Below are positions 48,561-61,033 of a stretch of 64,000 nt of DNA, one piece after another; within the stretch, counting starts at the first letter, position 1, and each line of letters begins with the position of its first letter. The stretch is taken from the NCBI RefSeq assembly GCF_003473485.1, contig NC_053045.1:35314494-35378493 (forward strand), in the 5' to 3' direction. Position numbers and translations under genes: made by a program. The stretch comes from Medicago truncatula (lineage: Eukaryota; Streptophyta; Magnoliopsida; Fabales; Fabaceae). The notes beneath the pieces are model-generated. The model was not told the origin of the DNA and did no database searches. It saw only the letters and a program-made list of their open reading frames with translations.

Positions 48561-50310
48561 ACCGATGGAAACAAGTTTGTTCTTCGCACTAAGGGGGTGT
48601 TGCATGGATCTAATGCAAGCAAGATAGTTCGAGCCGGTGTTAAACTAACCTGTAGTATACTAATCTAACTTGTACAACAAGTTATTCACCTAAGCTTTCT
48701 CTTTTTGCCTTATTTTGTTCACGGTGTAATAACCAGGACTTCCTCTAAGGCTTATGGATAGTAACATTTACCGAAGGAATAACATCGATGTTATAAAAAC
48801 AACTCTTGAATAGGTAAGCTAGATTCGTCGCAAAAAACAAATGTTTTTCCATACTTCACTGCATATGCGAAGGAACCCAAGTGCATATGTGAAAATTAAA
48901 GAACTAAAATGATCCCATTATGACATAACTACCTCATGTATAATAGGAAGTCCATACCTGCAATTTCCTCCCTTATGCTTGCTTGCTCGCACATGTGTTT
49001 TCTACATTATTGAACGCCAAAATTGGTTTTTCTATTACTTGAGTTCCTGCATAACCTAAGTCTTGTAACAAATACATCTTCACACATTCGTTGTTTGGGG
49101 GGGTATTACAACAACTCATCTCCTTAAAAAAAAGTATTTAAAATCCATTTTAATACAAGATGGAGTTCTTTATCAAATCATTTAACAACTTATTTTATAT
49201 AGTGTAAAAAAAAATGACACGAGTGCATAGATTTACGTAAAATGAGGTATATGAAATAGTAGATAAAATGGCTAATGAGTATATGATAAAAAAAATGATT
49301 AACAACATGCATTTTGTGGTTAATGACACAAGACGATTTTTGTGTTACAAAAATGCTCTATTAAAAAAATTACAAAAAAAATATATTGTTCATCGTACAA
49401 ATATGGCGAACAATACCATATTCATCATATTTGTGTCTCATTTGGTGTGTTTCAACAATAGCACACCCAATTTGCAATTATAATCAAAGACCATATTATC
49501 CTTAATTTGGGGACATGACACATATTTATACCTATATATACAAATAAAACGGCATTAAAGTTGATTACCCTATTAACAAACACTTCCACATCCTTCTATC
49601 TTAATTTTTTCTTAAAATCATATATAGAAAAAGTGTGATAATAATAATTCACATATCTGTTAATATATCTTCAAATTACAAAATGCATGCATTTGAGGTT
49701 GGAATAATTTAATTGTATTCTTTGTCGAATATACATAAAGAAGTCCAAGGTCATGCTCGATTGTAATCTTTGACGAGAAAAAGCAGCTCTTATGGTACAC
49801 TACATAATGGCATGTGGGGGCATCTATCACGTGCTACTCATACCTATTACAGCTCCTCCTATACTTTGCTGCCTGGATTCCATTTTCACACAAGAGAACT
49901 TTCATCACCCAGTCATTCGACACCAAGCTATATTCAGTCAATTTCACAATTCTTCTATGTTTTCTTTCTTTGCTCCCCTTAAATCATATACAATTTGGGT
50001 CACTACCCGCACTGCACCAAGCTAAACAACACTCTCATAGTTATCTTATTACGAGGATGCACAAGTCTATATAAGCATTGTATGCCTCATTATTAGCAGG
50101 AATGAAAAATATAATGAATTTCTTTTCCTTCATCTCTAGTTTCTCCCTCTAAATTCTGGAGTGTGATCCCTACTCGAATTGGGTCGTATCAGTTTGGTTT
50201 TGCGGTGATAAAAAATAATTTTAAATAAATTGTTATTGTAAAATTAAATTAAATTTGAATAAATTGAATGTAAAATATTTGTTATATAATTCATATCTCT
50301 AAAAAGGATA
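48561..50310. other. Gene-free interval with promoter-like motifs
   Basis: No convincing coding frame. A G-box CACGTG (49828-49833) and a TATA-like 'tctatataag' (50066-50075) followed by CT-rich leader-like sequence could mark a non-coding transcript, but no downstream gene or hairpin was found. Confidence 0.35.
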
Positions 50311-50314
50311 TTAA

Positions 50315-50822
50315 GGTTAAGTAAGTTTTTGATCCCTATAAAATTTTAATTTTTGCTTATGATCATTCTAAATTTTGCAAGTTTTGGTTTTTTAATTTGA
50401 TCCATGCTACTTGCTTTTCTAAATTGATCCATGTTTTTTAATAAACTTTCGTTTCTCCTTTGAAATTTTGAATTATTTTTACAGTCATGTTCATTACATT
50501 ATAGAAATATCTCTTGACTGTAAAAGTTTTTTATTTTAATAAGATGCGAAATAAATATGAATTTTTAAGTTTTTAACGCTTGAAAGTTCGTATTTAATTT
50601 AAATTTTGTTAAAAAAAATAATAATTTTAGTGATAGAGATTGATATAATATTCTAAACATCTCTATGATGATTAATTAAAAAATAAGGAGGTTGTTACGC
50701 ATGAGTTAACTTAAAATCGGGATTAAAATCGACATGGAAAAAATTTAGGGACCAAAATTTATTGAAAACTTTTAAGGGGCTAGAAACAAAATTTAATATT
50801 TTTATAGGAAAAAAGTTATCCA
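50315..50822. mobile_element. Foldback repeat, about 0.5 kb
   Basis: The left arm 'taagtttttgatccctataa' with 'aattttaattttt' is mirrored at the right by 'aaatttaatatttttatagg' with 'aaaaaagtta'. Internal 'agggaccaaaatttattgaa' and 'ttgatccatg' motifs are typical of legume foldback MITEs. The ends and TSD are not sharp. Confidence 0.45.
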
Positions 50823-51354
50823 ACCCTTGAAAATATAATCATATACACTTGATAACTCATTTAATATATATTTTTTTTTGTTGGCTTAGATAAGTTAAAT
50901 ACTTATTAGATAATACAAAAGTTTATTTTATAAGTCAATTTTAGGCACTCATTTGAGAATACTGTATTGTGGTTGCTTTTATAAGTTCCAAGATCAATTG
51001 GACACAGTACAAAGTTTGTACTTTGATTTGTGAAGACAATTTTGTCCTTTCTCGATCCTAATATTTTGTAACAAATAAATTTTCCAATCAAAATAACTAT
51101 TATTTCTTTCAAATCAAATAACCCCACAAATGTGATACTTTCTTCTTTAGTGATAAAGATACAATTGACAGATGGATAATTTTTGACACAGGGAGAACAA
51201 TCACAGCATATTCTCCAACTTTTTATAGGATTGGTGAACAATAATTCCTTCTTTATTTTTCTTTTGAGGGATTATTTTCCTTATTTATATATACATAGAG
51301 ATAGACACAATCATACGGTAGATTGTTTAAAAGGTACACTCGCCAAATTGAAAA
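50823..51354. other. Intergenic DNA
   Basis: AT-rich; nothing recognised. Confidence 0.35.
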
Positions 51355-51730
51355 TTGTGACGTGCTATGTGCTGAAATGTGGGAAATGTACAACTTGTTT
51401 GGAGACGTGGTTTCCACCATCTTCAAGTAGAAAGTGACTTAAAAACTCTGGTTGACATGATAACATGGAAAATCAATATCAATGCTGCCGACCTTGGTGT
51501 GCCGTATACAAGAGCTCTTAAAGTTGAATTGGCAGATGCATTTCAATCAAACATGACGAGAAGGAAATATGAGTGTTGATTGGCTTGGCAATCTTAGTTT
51601 TTCTATGGACTCTAGTCTCCTTTTTTATGACATTTTTGATGCTAACATGTCTAGAAACATTCATTTAACTTTGTAGTTATTTTTCGTTTTATGAACGTCA
51701 GTCCTCTTTTATTACCAAAAATAAAGAGAG
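51355..51730 (+). pseudogene. Decayed LINE RNase H fragment
   Basis: One frame gives LCAEMWEMYNLF; the next, after a frameshift, gives FHHLQVESDLKTLVDMITW, the RVT_3 block also seen at 39400. The following sequence ends near a short A-rich stretch at 51716-51730. A decayed plus-strand LINE piece is the best fit. Confidence 0.5.
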
Positions 51731-52190
51731 AGACACATTCACGTAAATATAAGTTAATTAAAATAATAAACTTAAGAGTAAATTTTTAAGAGTTACTTGG
51801 AGTACACTCTTCCATACTTTTATGTTTAATATACAATCTCTTTTCCTCTAATGCAAATCACAAATCATATGAGAAAAAAATTACACTCTCCTATTCCTCT
51901 TATGCAAATCGCAAATCATACGAGGGAAAAGTTACACTCTCCTATCACGAGAGAAGTTTGAATTACATTTCTCCATCTCTTATATTAAAATCTTTGCTTT
52001 GCTTTATATATGGTATTGTTGGTTGATTTTAATGTAATCAAAATTTAAATGCATATTTTTCTCATAGGAAAGGAAGTATATTTACTCTAGTTTTTTACTT
52101 CTAAAGAGAGAAGTATATATTTAACCTAAAATGTGAGAAGAGTGAAGCGTCTAATTTAAACTTCTCTTAAATCAGGAGAGTGTAATTTAT
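51731..52190. other. Intergenic DNA with a near-duplicate phrase
   Basis: 'cctctaatgcaaatcacaaa' with 'tcatatgag' (51845-51873) and 'cctcttatgcaaatcgcaaa' with 'tcatacgag' (51895-51924) are an imperfect tandem repeat of about 50 bp. No gene. Confidence 0.5.
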
Positions 52191-52202
52191 ACTAAATTTA
52201 AA

Positions 52203-52503
52203 GGCCAAATACCTCCATGGGTCCATTAAGTTTAACGTTTGTTTCAGATAGGTCCTTTAAGTTTTTAAGATTTCAGATAAGTCCTTTAAGTTTCGAGTTT
52301 GTTTCAGATAAGTTATTTCTATCAAATCAACTTTAGAAAGGACCTATCTGAAACAAACTCGAAACTGAAAGGACCAATCTGAAACCCTAGAAACTTAAAG
52401 GACCTATCCGAAACAAACTTCAAATTTAAAGAACTTATCTGAAACCATAGAAACTTAAAAGATCTATCTGAAATAAACATAAAATCCGGGGAGGTATTTG
52501 GCA
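52203..52503. mobile_element. Foldback MITE of Mutator type, 301 bp, 9-bp TSD
   Basis: The ends 'ggccaaatacctcc' and 'ggaggtatttggca' are inverted, and the arms carry alternating 'tttcagataggtccttt' and 'aaaggacctatctgaaac' blocks that fold back over nearly the whole length. The flanks are exact 9-bp repeats 'aaatttaaa' (52194-52202 and 52504-52512). Confidence 0.8.
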
Positions 52504-52512
52504 AAATTTAAA

Positions 52513-54296
52513 TATAAAAATTACTTAAGCTTCTAATCTCACTTTGGAGTTAACTTTTTTTTTCACTACCAAAAAAAAAGTTAAATCAACTTTTTACTCT
52601 CTAGATAAATTCTGAACGGTAGATCTCATATCTCACCAAGTGAAAGACCTTTTTTAAAGATTCTTATTTTATGAAAGACAAAAACAAGTTAACAACACAC
52701 TGAATTATTATTCTATTGGGAATATGATATATCTAGAAATTGACTCATGCAAGTACAAGGCCAAGTGCATGCTATGCATTATTGCAGATACAAATACAAA
52801 CAAATAGATATTATAAGAGGGAAAAATAACTAGATCAAGACAAGAGAATTTGAGGCTATATGTCCTTGTAGAAACAATGTCCTCATGATCTACAGCATAA
52901 TTAAAATCGCATATAGTTACAACTATCATTTGTTTGAATTATTATTTTTAAATTGAATGATATCTTGTGTTGGTCCAAACAAATCAACACCTCATGTGAA
53001 CAACCACAATTAGAAGATAGAGAGAAACAAAAAGAATGGTAAGAGAGAAATGGGTGAAGATATTTTTTATGAAGAATGAATATAAAATTGAAATGTAAAA
53101 TTCTGAAGACATTCTATTGGGACCAAAGGAAGTTGCTAAGTTGGTGAGGCAGTTATAACTTGCAAGAGGAGTTGTGAAATGTCAGAAGTCTTTTGTGGCT
53201 GAAATAATAGGAAACATTAATTATTAATACAAAGAGGACCATCTATGTTGTGGCAGCCTTCTTTTTTCAATTGGTCCTGCTACAATAGGAAAACCAGTTA
53301 ATTTCATATTCCGATTGAATATGGACCTTCATAAGAACATGCTTGATAATGACCTTTTTATTTAAAAATATTTATTTTAAATGTGTTCATAAAAATATAA
53401 TTTTTTCAATTTTAAAATGAATTAAATAGAATTTGTAATCATTTATGTTTGATTATCAAGCATCAATTTACCAACATACTCCACAAAATCATATATGCTT
53501 ATTTGAAAGAGTAATGGTAGGTGAACAACGGGGGTATACAACTTATTTAGTTGAGATAAAATATTAAATGAGTTAAGGAGTCAAATGTCCATGGTTATAT
53601 CTTAGTAAGATATTAACATTTGTTATAAAAAAATAATAATAATATGTGAACACCTCTCTAATTCTCATATTATCATTCCACACTTCATTTTCTCATATAC
53701 TAATTCTCAATATCTTTATATTCCTATTACATCACTAACATGTCACATCTTTTACATCATCCTCTATATTTCTTTATCTCCCAAAGTGTCAATTGAGTTT
53801 TGGGTTTCTCAAATATTTTCCTATTTAGAATGAGCAAACCAATCTTACTCTTAAAAATAGACATGTATGATGATTTAAGGACATTACCATCTATCCAAAT
53901 ATTTTAAAATTTGTCTATATACTACATGTCTCAGCTTTATCTACAATGATACGTACGTACTCTTTCCATATACGGTAGAGAATTGTCTCAAAATTGATGT
54001 ATGAAGGTTGGGCAAAAATCGTGGCACAATTTGAAGTCATTGAGGCACAATTTTGTGCCAGTTTCGAAGTTTCAGTTCGACAAAAATTATGGCACGATTT
54101 TGACAATTCATTTAGTACTGTATGAATGAAAATCGAGACACAATTTCTTTGGATCTGAACTCTATAAAAAGCTTCATTCTTCATGTTTTCTTCACATTTT
54201 GCTATCAAAATAATTTATGATAGCACTTTATATTGAGCAAAATTTATGATAGCAAAGATCCTTATATAAAGCACTTATATGATATACGTTTAATAA
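52513..54296. other. Gene-free AT-rich interval
   Basis: No supported coding region. At 54014-54090 'ggcaaaaatcgtggcacaat' and 'acaaaaattatggcacgatt' are a diverged repeat. Confidence 0.35.
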
Positions 54297-54432
54297 CATT
54301 TTTTTTTACGGTTTTAAGAACCACCATAGAAAGGATTCACAACTCACATATTTTCGATTGTTGTAGAACCGTGACAATGTTACATTTACGGCGGTTCCAA
54401 CAACCTCAAAATACATTTTTTTCTTGAAGTGA
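54297..54432 (-). mobile_element. Possible CACTA (En/Spm) terminal fragment
   Basis: The minus strand begins CACTTCAAGAAAAAAATG, close to the plant CACTA end CACTACAAGAAAA. Three copies of a subterminal motif follow: 'ggaaccgccgt', 'acggttctac' and 'ggttcttaaaaccgt'. Only one end is visible. Confidence 0.45.
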
Positions 54433-54916
54433 TATGCATAACAAATTTGTTGTGGTTGATTAGTCTTTAATTCTATATATAACCTCCAAAAATCTAATTA
54501 AAAAATAAAATTTTATTTTAAAAATTTTGTGTTCAACAAATTGAAACTTTAGAAATTGAATTTAACCACATAAAATTTATTATTTATTTTCCTTTTTTGA
54601 CTTTTAGCAAGTTTCTAACAACACTTTTAGAAATTAATATTTTATCATGGTAAAAGCTATAATTGAATCTAGCTTTATTGAACTTTGACACAATTCATCT
54701 CTTATCACTATTATAATAAATAAAAATTTACAATAATATTCAGTGGAAAGGTCCACTCAACAATCATTAAATATTTTTCAACAAGTCTTGTTAATGAATG
54801 TTCATGAGACATTTTTAAGTATTTAAAATTAAGAAATTATTTCTTTAAAAATTCAAATATTTTATTTCCAAATGTTTTGAATACACAATGTTTCATAAAA
54901 TGTTATTATTTAAAGA

Positions 54917-55025
54917 GGTTAAATATGTTTTTAGTCTATATAAAATTAAGATTTTTTTAGTTTAGTCCTTACTTAATTTTAATAGTTTTTTTTAATCCTT
55001 AAAGAAGTTAAAACATATTTAACCC
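54917..55025. mobile_element. Small MITE, 109 bp
   Basis: The ends 'ggttaaatatgttttt' and 'aaaacatatttaaccc' are inverted over 15 bp; the interior has 'ttagtc/agtcctt' phrases common in legume MITEs. TSD not resolved. Confidence 0.6.
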
Positions 55026-55067
55026 TATTCAAAATGTTCAAAGAGTGTTTCAAAAACACTTATTAAC

Positions 55068-55158
55068 GGTCATCGTGAGCTTAGTTCAGATGGTAGAGAC
55101 ATTGCATAATATATACAAGATTTGAGATTCGAATTATGGCCACCACAAAAAATAGACG
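55068..55158 (+). mobile_element. tRNA-derived SINE with 9-bp or longer TSD
   Basis: Box A 'gtgagcttagttcagatggt' and box B 'tgagattcgaattatgg', A-rich 3' end, flanked by 'cttattaac' (55059-55067 and 55159-55167), with one further matching base after a mismatch on the 5' side. Same family as 34803. Confidence 0.7.
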
Positions 55159-55896
55159 CTTATTAACATCTTCTCTTTAAAATAGTGAAAAATAGTTAAC
55201 CAAAATATAAATTTTTTAATTTTTGATTAAATCACTAAAAGTTATGCTAACAAATGTCTTTAAATCACTAGTCAAGAAGTACAAAACAGAAATGAATTAT
55301 AAATTTAATATAGAAAAAAATTACTTATAAAATTTCATCGTGTTGATTATATATATTTTTCTCAAAATAAACTTTCATTTTTAAGCTTGTTAAAAAGAAA
55401 GTGCCCTCTTTAGGGCACTTGTTAGTTTTTCTTTTCCTTTTAAGGGAGAGGGAACAGATATAGGAAGAAACAAAAGTGCAGAAGAGAAAAGTAACTAACC
55501 ACCTTGCTTTCATTCAATTCAATGACACGATCAAACAAATATCTCTCACAGGGTAAAACTACACATAACCTCCGCAAGAAAACCTTTATACAATTTTCAA
55601 CCCATGATTTAATCACGAGTAAAAAGTTAGAGCTACATAATAATACACATAAAAAAAAAAAAAACCACTAAAAATAAATAGGTTGTTGAAACATGCAAGC
55701 CTCATCATCACCCACTCCCAAAAATAAAAAAGAATAAGATGTAAAAATATTACATCCACAATGAGAACCAAACCTAAATGGCTATGATAAAAATGGAGAA
55801 TGAAAAAAAGTGAAGCAAAAAACTATTTACTTCATCTTTGGTGATCATATAGATCTTCTCCAAATATTCACAACCATTTATATATGTCATTCTCTT

Positions 55897-56199
55897 TCAT
55901 CTAATCATTGATGTTAGAGATTGAAAAACAACTTCTTGACAAGGAATAGTAAGGCCCATATCATGATCAAAACCAAATTCTTCTTCAGCTTGACGAAGTA
56001 GTGATTGAAACTCAGGATGAGTTAAAAAAGATATTGGAACAATATATCTACTACGGTTTTCACCTACGTAGACTGGAAAATGACCTTTTGGAACATCCAT
56101 AGGTTGTTCATTCTTTCCTAAGCTTGAACATCTTTTAAGGATTTGTTTCAAAACTGCATTTTGAGGTAGTTTGTTGGAGTATTTCTTGATAATGGCCAT
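55897..56199 (-). CDS. SAUR50: SAUR50-like auxin-responsive protein, 100 aa
   Basis: Intronless. Nearly every block matches SAUR50-type proteins: [50 protein letters not shown] (33-52), [20 protein letters not shown] (53-72), [20 protein letters not shown] (75-94). Full length for the family. Acts in auxin- and light-dependent cell elongation by blocking PP2C-D phosphatases (family knowledge). A TATA-like 'ccataaatac' lies about 100 bp upstream (about 56293-56302, minus strand). TGTCTT and TGTCCC motifs lie further up near 56350-56365 and are possible ARF core sites (TGTCNN), though such short motifs occur by chance. It belongs to a different SAUR subclade from the gene at 41536, so the two are not a tandem pair. 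Confidence 0.95.
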   Translation of the reverse strand: MAIIKKYSNKLPQNAVLKQILKRCSSLGKNEQPMDVPKGHFPVYVGENRSRYIVPISFLTHPEFQSLLRQAEEEFGFDHDMGLTIPCQEVVFQSLTSMIR

Positions 56200-57155
56200 T
56201 GTTTAGTAAAAGATGAGATTGAGAAGAAGTAGTGGTGAATATGGTGAATGGTGATGAAGAATGTGTTGATGATGAAGTAGTATTTGGGGGGGTGTATTTA
56301 TGGAGAGTTTTTGGGAAGATAGAATAGAGGGACCATGTGGAGTGTAGGGACAATGGAAAAGACAGACCACGGGTGTATTGGGGTTAGTGTATTGTGAGTA
56401 CAAAGGACATGGTGGGACCCAGTACCATTGGCTATACTACTCTTTGTTTCTCTTCTTCGTGCCAACATGGACCCATTCTTCAAGTACAAAACCTTGTTAT
56501 TTGTTAATGGTTTGGTTTCAAGTTCAACCTCACCGATTTTCTTTCTTTGCATTATTTTTTTGCCTCCATTCCTTAAAAGGGTAATTATTTTTTGGGCTCT
56601 TAGTTAGGCTTAAAGGACATAACAAACAACCTATTTTTTAAAATCTTTTCTTGTTTTCTTTTGACTGAAATTTTGGATAACCTTGTATATCATTTCAATA
56701 ATCATGATGTTGTTTTAATATTATATTATTATTATTGTGTATACTTGTGTTATGAGTACGTATATTCACAAGATTACTTTATCTAAATTTGTCATCCTTC
56801 CATTGTGGACTTGGATGGCCTACTTTCGCAATCTCATGCACTAATTAAGCTTATAGTTACTACCAGTTGTGCACATGCATGATATATGATAAAATGTATA
56901 TTGTAAATTGGCTAAATCAATTTCAACCACAAGATTATTTATTAATAATCGTCGATATCCTTACTATGAATATAATTGTCCATAGGGAGTGCTTAATAGG
57001 TGGAAGAACCCTTAGACTTATACACACTAGATAGTTTTGCACCATGGTTACTTTATTTTTTATTTTTTTTTATTAGATTAATAAATTTATAATATCTCAT
57101 TCAATTCAATTATAAGATTTATTGATGCAATAATAAAAAAACATATATATGAAAC
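56200..57155. other. SAUR50-like promoter and gene-free DNA
   Basis: The first several hundred bases are the promoter and leader of the minus-strand SAUR. Nothing else was recognised up to the retroposon. Confidence 0.45.
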
Positions 57156-57171
57156 AACATCGAGCTCGCTT

Positions 57172-57716
57172 CTTCTCCCCTTCTCAAACCCTAGCCGTCA
57201 CCCCTTTCTTCTTCTTCTTCTTCTTTTCACAGGGGTGATTTAGGGTCAATTTTGACCCAAAAATCACCCTTCCGGATTATTTTTCCTTCTATCCTAATTG
57301 AATAAGTAATTTAAAATATTTTATGTTTTCTTTCGTTTGTTTTTGTGATTTCGTCGTCTCTGAACGACTTTGATTGTTTTGATTTCCCTTCTTCGTGCGG
57401 TGTGTTTTTGATTCCCCGTCTTAGTGCGGTGTTTATTTGATTCAGGTTGAAAGATTAGCTTTAAGCAAGTGCAGATCCGATCAATGACAATGACTTTGGC
57501 GTCGTCAATGTAGCAGACATGGAGACATGAGTATTCCGGAGACATGAATATAGTCATATTAGACATGAATATAGTCATATTATGCTATTAACATGGCTGT
57601 TGTGAGTTTGTTCAAATATTCACCATTTTTGTTTTTAGCGAATTTGAATTTGTATTATATCGATGAACTCTATCAATTTGAATGAATGAATATTATTTAT
57701 TTTTGTCAACAAATAA
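57172..57716 (+). mobile_element. Non-coding retroposon, about 545 bp, 16-bp TSD
   Basis: Begins with a CT-rich leader ('cttctccccttctcaaaccc', then a CTT repeat at 57207-57227) and ends in A-rich 'aacaaataaa'. The flanks 'aacatcgagctcgctt' (57156-57171) and 'aacattgagctcgctt' (57717-57732) match 15/16, as expected for LINE-type integration. A 21-bp unit with 'gacatgaatatagtcatatt' occurs twice near 57541-57582. No RT was seen, so it is either an internally deleted LINE or a retroposed leader. Confidence 0.6.
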
Positions 57717-57732
57717 AACATTGAGCTCGCTT

Positions 57733-59521
57733 GAGCACCTTAGAACATAAAACTAGTCTACAAACAATTCACTTCTTAAGTGAGATTTTCTAATATGAGC
57801 TCAGAATCTCATTCTTAATATTCACTTTTTGATGATATGGAATAGTCATTTGATATCTGAATGTGTAATAAGTAGTTACAACAATTCTTCAATATATCAA
57901 AATTTTAAAATAATATTTGATTGTTCACTTCGTTAGTCAAAATAATCCTTGATATTAAAATGTTACGTTAATATTGTTATATCGGTCCTTCAACATACTT
58001 ATTTATTGTCATTTCAGTCATTATATGAAGAGTTATTATAGTATTGAAAGATTATTTTAGCGTCATGAGCTGTTTTAACTAACAGTGTGTACAATCAAAG
58101 ACTATTTTAAAATTTTAATATATTTAGTGATTATTATGATTACTCATTACACATTCAAAGATCACAGTGACGATAGAAATTCCATTATCCAATCTTTGCT
58201 TAATGTTTCCGTACAATTTTAAAGTTCTATCCATGTTTGGTATACTTAAAAGTTGAAATCACTCTCAAAAAAGTGTGGCCAATATAGACCCCCATCTGAT
58301 CCAATATATAGTGGGAAGACTTAATATAGACCATCAAAAGACGACTTCATTTCATTATCATCGTTCCAACCATCGAACTTAATTATGCTGTCTTGCACTA
58401 ATCTTTTTTACTTTGGACCCTGCCTCGTTGTTGAGCCACCACGCTACAACATTCCTCTCCATTGTTTAGATAACAACGTCTATAAATCAATTGTGCCACG
58501 GTACATAAATTGGATAGTGTTTCGGACGGGACTAAAGTCCAATTCCTCAACGGACTGGATATAGAGTATATCCTATAGACTCGCCCTAAAGGCACTGATT
58601 GAGGGTCGCCTAAAGACATCAAGACCGTCCGTTATGGATCCTAAACAACACTACATTAATTTGCTCACACGTGTCCAAAAAACATCTGCCTAAACTAGGG
58701 CTTTGAGGTCTTAAAACCGTAATTTATCCATTATTAAGGCTAACTTATAGCTTACCCATGTTCACACTTTTCTATACTAAAAATCTTATATATTCAACAC
58801 GTTCTTACTTGATCGTCAGAATGTTTGTAAATACATCACTTTCTTTCACGTTAGCATGCCCTCTGGCCAAAGATCATTAATCCAACATGATTAGATATTA
58901 TGACACTAGTTAGTAGTTACTCATATTTAATAAGAGGATATGCATTTGATATTACATGTTCGAATTGACAGTAAATTTGACAAAATTGCAATAAACTAGT
59001 GTAATTTTGCAATAACTAAAATTAGAATTCCAATAAGAAAAATTCTATGGTGAAGTCATGAGAATGACTTTTCTGGTGAAGTTAACATTATAGCATTAAA
59101 AGTGTTATGAGTAACACCCTACTGTTTGTACAATGACATCAAAAGTTTCGTCCTCATAGTATCATCAATTCATCAGATTAACAAGAATACACTTAATTTA
59201 ATTTTATTCTACCTTGTTTTAAGTGTAACATCCCATAAAGTGTCACACTTAAGACCATCGCATGATATCAGCAACGCTGTTTGCATGTTAAAGATGTCAA
59301 CGATAAAGTGGTACCTATAAGTCCAAAATGTTGCAAGCATTACTAGATGAATTACTATTGATCATTAATGTAATCAACAATTTAAAAATGAATCAAACAT
59401 TAAGATTAAAATTAACTTTTTTTAAAAAATCAGTTTCATGATTGCACCGTAAAAGCTCTCTTTCAACAAATCAACCTTACATCCCAACATGCAGTAACAT
59501 AAATAAAAGTTGTCGTTTTTG
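57733..59521. other. Gene-free interval with gypsy LTR debris
   Basis: 58690-58870 resembles the gypsy LTR at 20640 ('gttcttacttgatcgtcaga', 'gtttgtaaatacatcac'). 58400-58640 is GC-richer and has a 74-codon minus-strand frame that I do not recognise. Nothing else was seen. Confidence 0.4.
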
Positions 59522-60292
59522 GCTCTGTTTGGTAAAAATAGCGGATAGCTGATAAGCTAGCTGATAGCTTTTAGCTGATAAGCTAGCTGGTAGCTTTTAG
59601 CTGATAAGCTAACTGAAGTGTTTGGTAAAAATAGCGGTTCAACTAGCTGATAAATGTAAAATGACATAAAGGGTATTCTTAATTCATAATAAAAATTATA
59701 TCATTAATTTAAGTATTTGTAATTTTGTAAACTAATTTTTCTTTAAAAAAATACTTTAAATTTATTAATTTAATATATCCCATGTATTATAAATTAAATT
59801 AAATTTTATTCACTAAAATTTTATCTTATATTTATTATTATTTAAGTGTTTCTACTTTATAAAGAAAATAACATTTATATCAAAAACAAAAAAAAAGGTA
59901 GCACTAATAGAGTAATATTAATAACAGAGAATAAAGAAAATAACACTTACTTCAAAAAAATAAAAATAAAAAGTAACACTAATAGAATAATAGTATTTTG
60001 TTTCGTAAAAAAAAAACAAAGGTATATATTTAAAAAAAAAAAAAAAAAGCCAGCTGATATATATACAAAAATTGGAATAAAGGGATAGTAGTCTTTATTA
60101 CGTAGCTTATTATAAAAATTATAATGGATAAAAATACAATTTAAATGAAATAATAAGGGTAAAATTGGAAGAAAAAGTGAGAAGCTATAAGCTATAAGCT
60201 CAAACGCTACTTGGAATAGCTTATGAAAAATAGCTTATAAGCTCGTGAAATAAGCTATAAGCTCATGGTGAAAAAGTGTTACCAAACAGAGC
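59522..60292. mobile_element. hAT-like MITE with AGCT-rich subterminal repeats
   Basis: The ends GCTCTGTTTGGTAA and TTACCAAACAGAGC are perfectly inverted over 14 bp. Both ends carry clusters of 'gctgataagctagctgatag' and 'agcttataagctataagct' subterminal repeats, as in hAT elements. Possible 8-bp TSD: 'cgtttttg' and 'tttttttg' (6/8). No transposase. Further 'ataagctataagct' copies just right of it (60309-60340) suggest a neighbouring relative. Confidence 0.75.
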
Positions 60293-60340
60293 TTTTTTTG
60301 TCAAACGAGCTTATAAGCTATAAGCTAAAAGCTTATAAGC

Positions 60341-61033
60341 TCTTTTTGTGGAGTGTAAATATGTTCGACAGTGTGTGTGGAAGTTTAAAATTTAATTTTC
60401 TTTATTCACCGCCATTTTCTCCCCAATGTACTCGTTAGTACAACCTGGTGATGATTTGACTTATGTGATTGTTGGATTGGATTTATGATACTCTGATGAG
60501 AGATACATGAAATGAAATGAAGCAGAAACCCATGTGTTTCTTACAGTTTACTCGTACTTTCAACCTTTTTCACCTTACTCTTATTCCTTTACCTCTAAAA
60601 TTCAAATTTCAACACCCCCCACACAAAATAACTTCAATTATTTCAAAATAAATACATCAAAATACTAACATTAGCTTGTATATCCTTTGTATCTATTCTG
60701 ATTTTTGAAATACTGATTAGTATTAATAAGAACAAACCATATAACCAGCTAGCTAAGTTGTCGAGGAACTTTCAATATGAGCCTGGAGAGGTCACATTCA
60801 ACAAAATGATTGGTCGGTTGGTTCTTTTCTAGTATGACATTCGCATTAATTGTCAAATGGAAAATCAGTACAGCTATAAAAAGGATAACCTCAATTCTTA
60901 ACCAAGTTATCATAAATTCAACTATATGGGAATCAAATGTCACGTTGGCATGTAATTCCTCCGGTCTTAAATACAATAACATTGTCGATGTATTTCGTCA
61001 GAATTTAGGCTAAATGTATATAGTTAACAACTA
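60341..61033. other. Intergenic DNA
   Basis: No gene recognised. Confidence 0.35.

Noticed and set aside
49770..50074. Three overlapping frames of 70-86 codons
   Set aside because: They share the same AT-rich stretch in three frames, with no motif in any of them; treated as chance.
53915..54208. 97-codon minus-strand frame
   Set aside because: No recognised motif; contains the diverged 'tggcacaat/tggcacgatt' repeat and lies beside a CACTA-like end, so probably repeat DNA.
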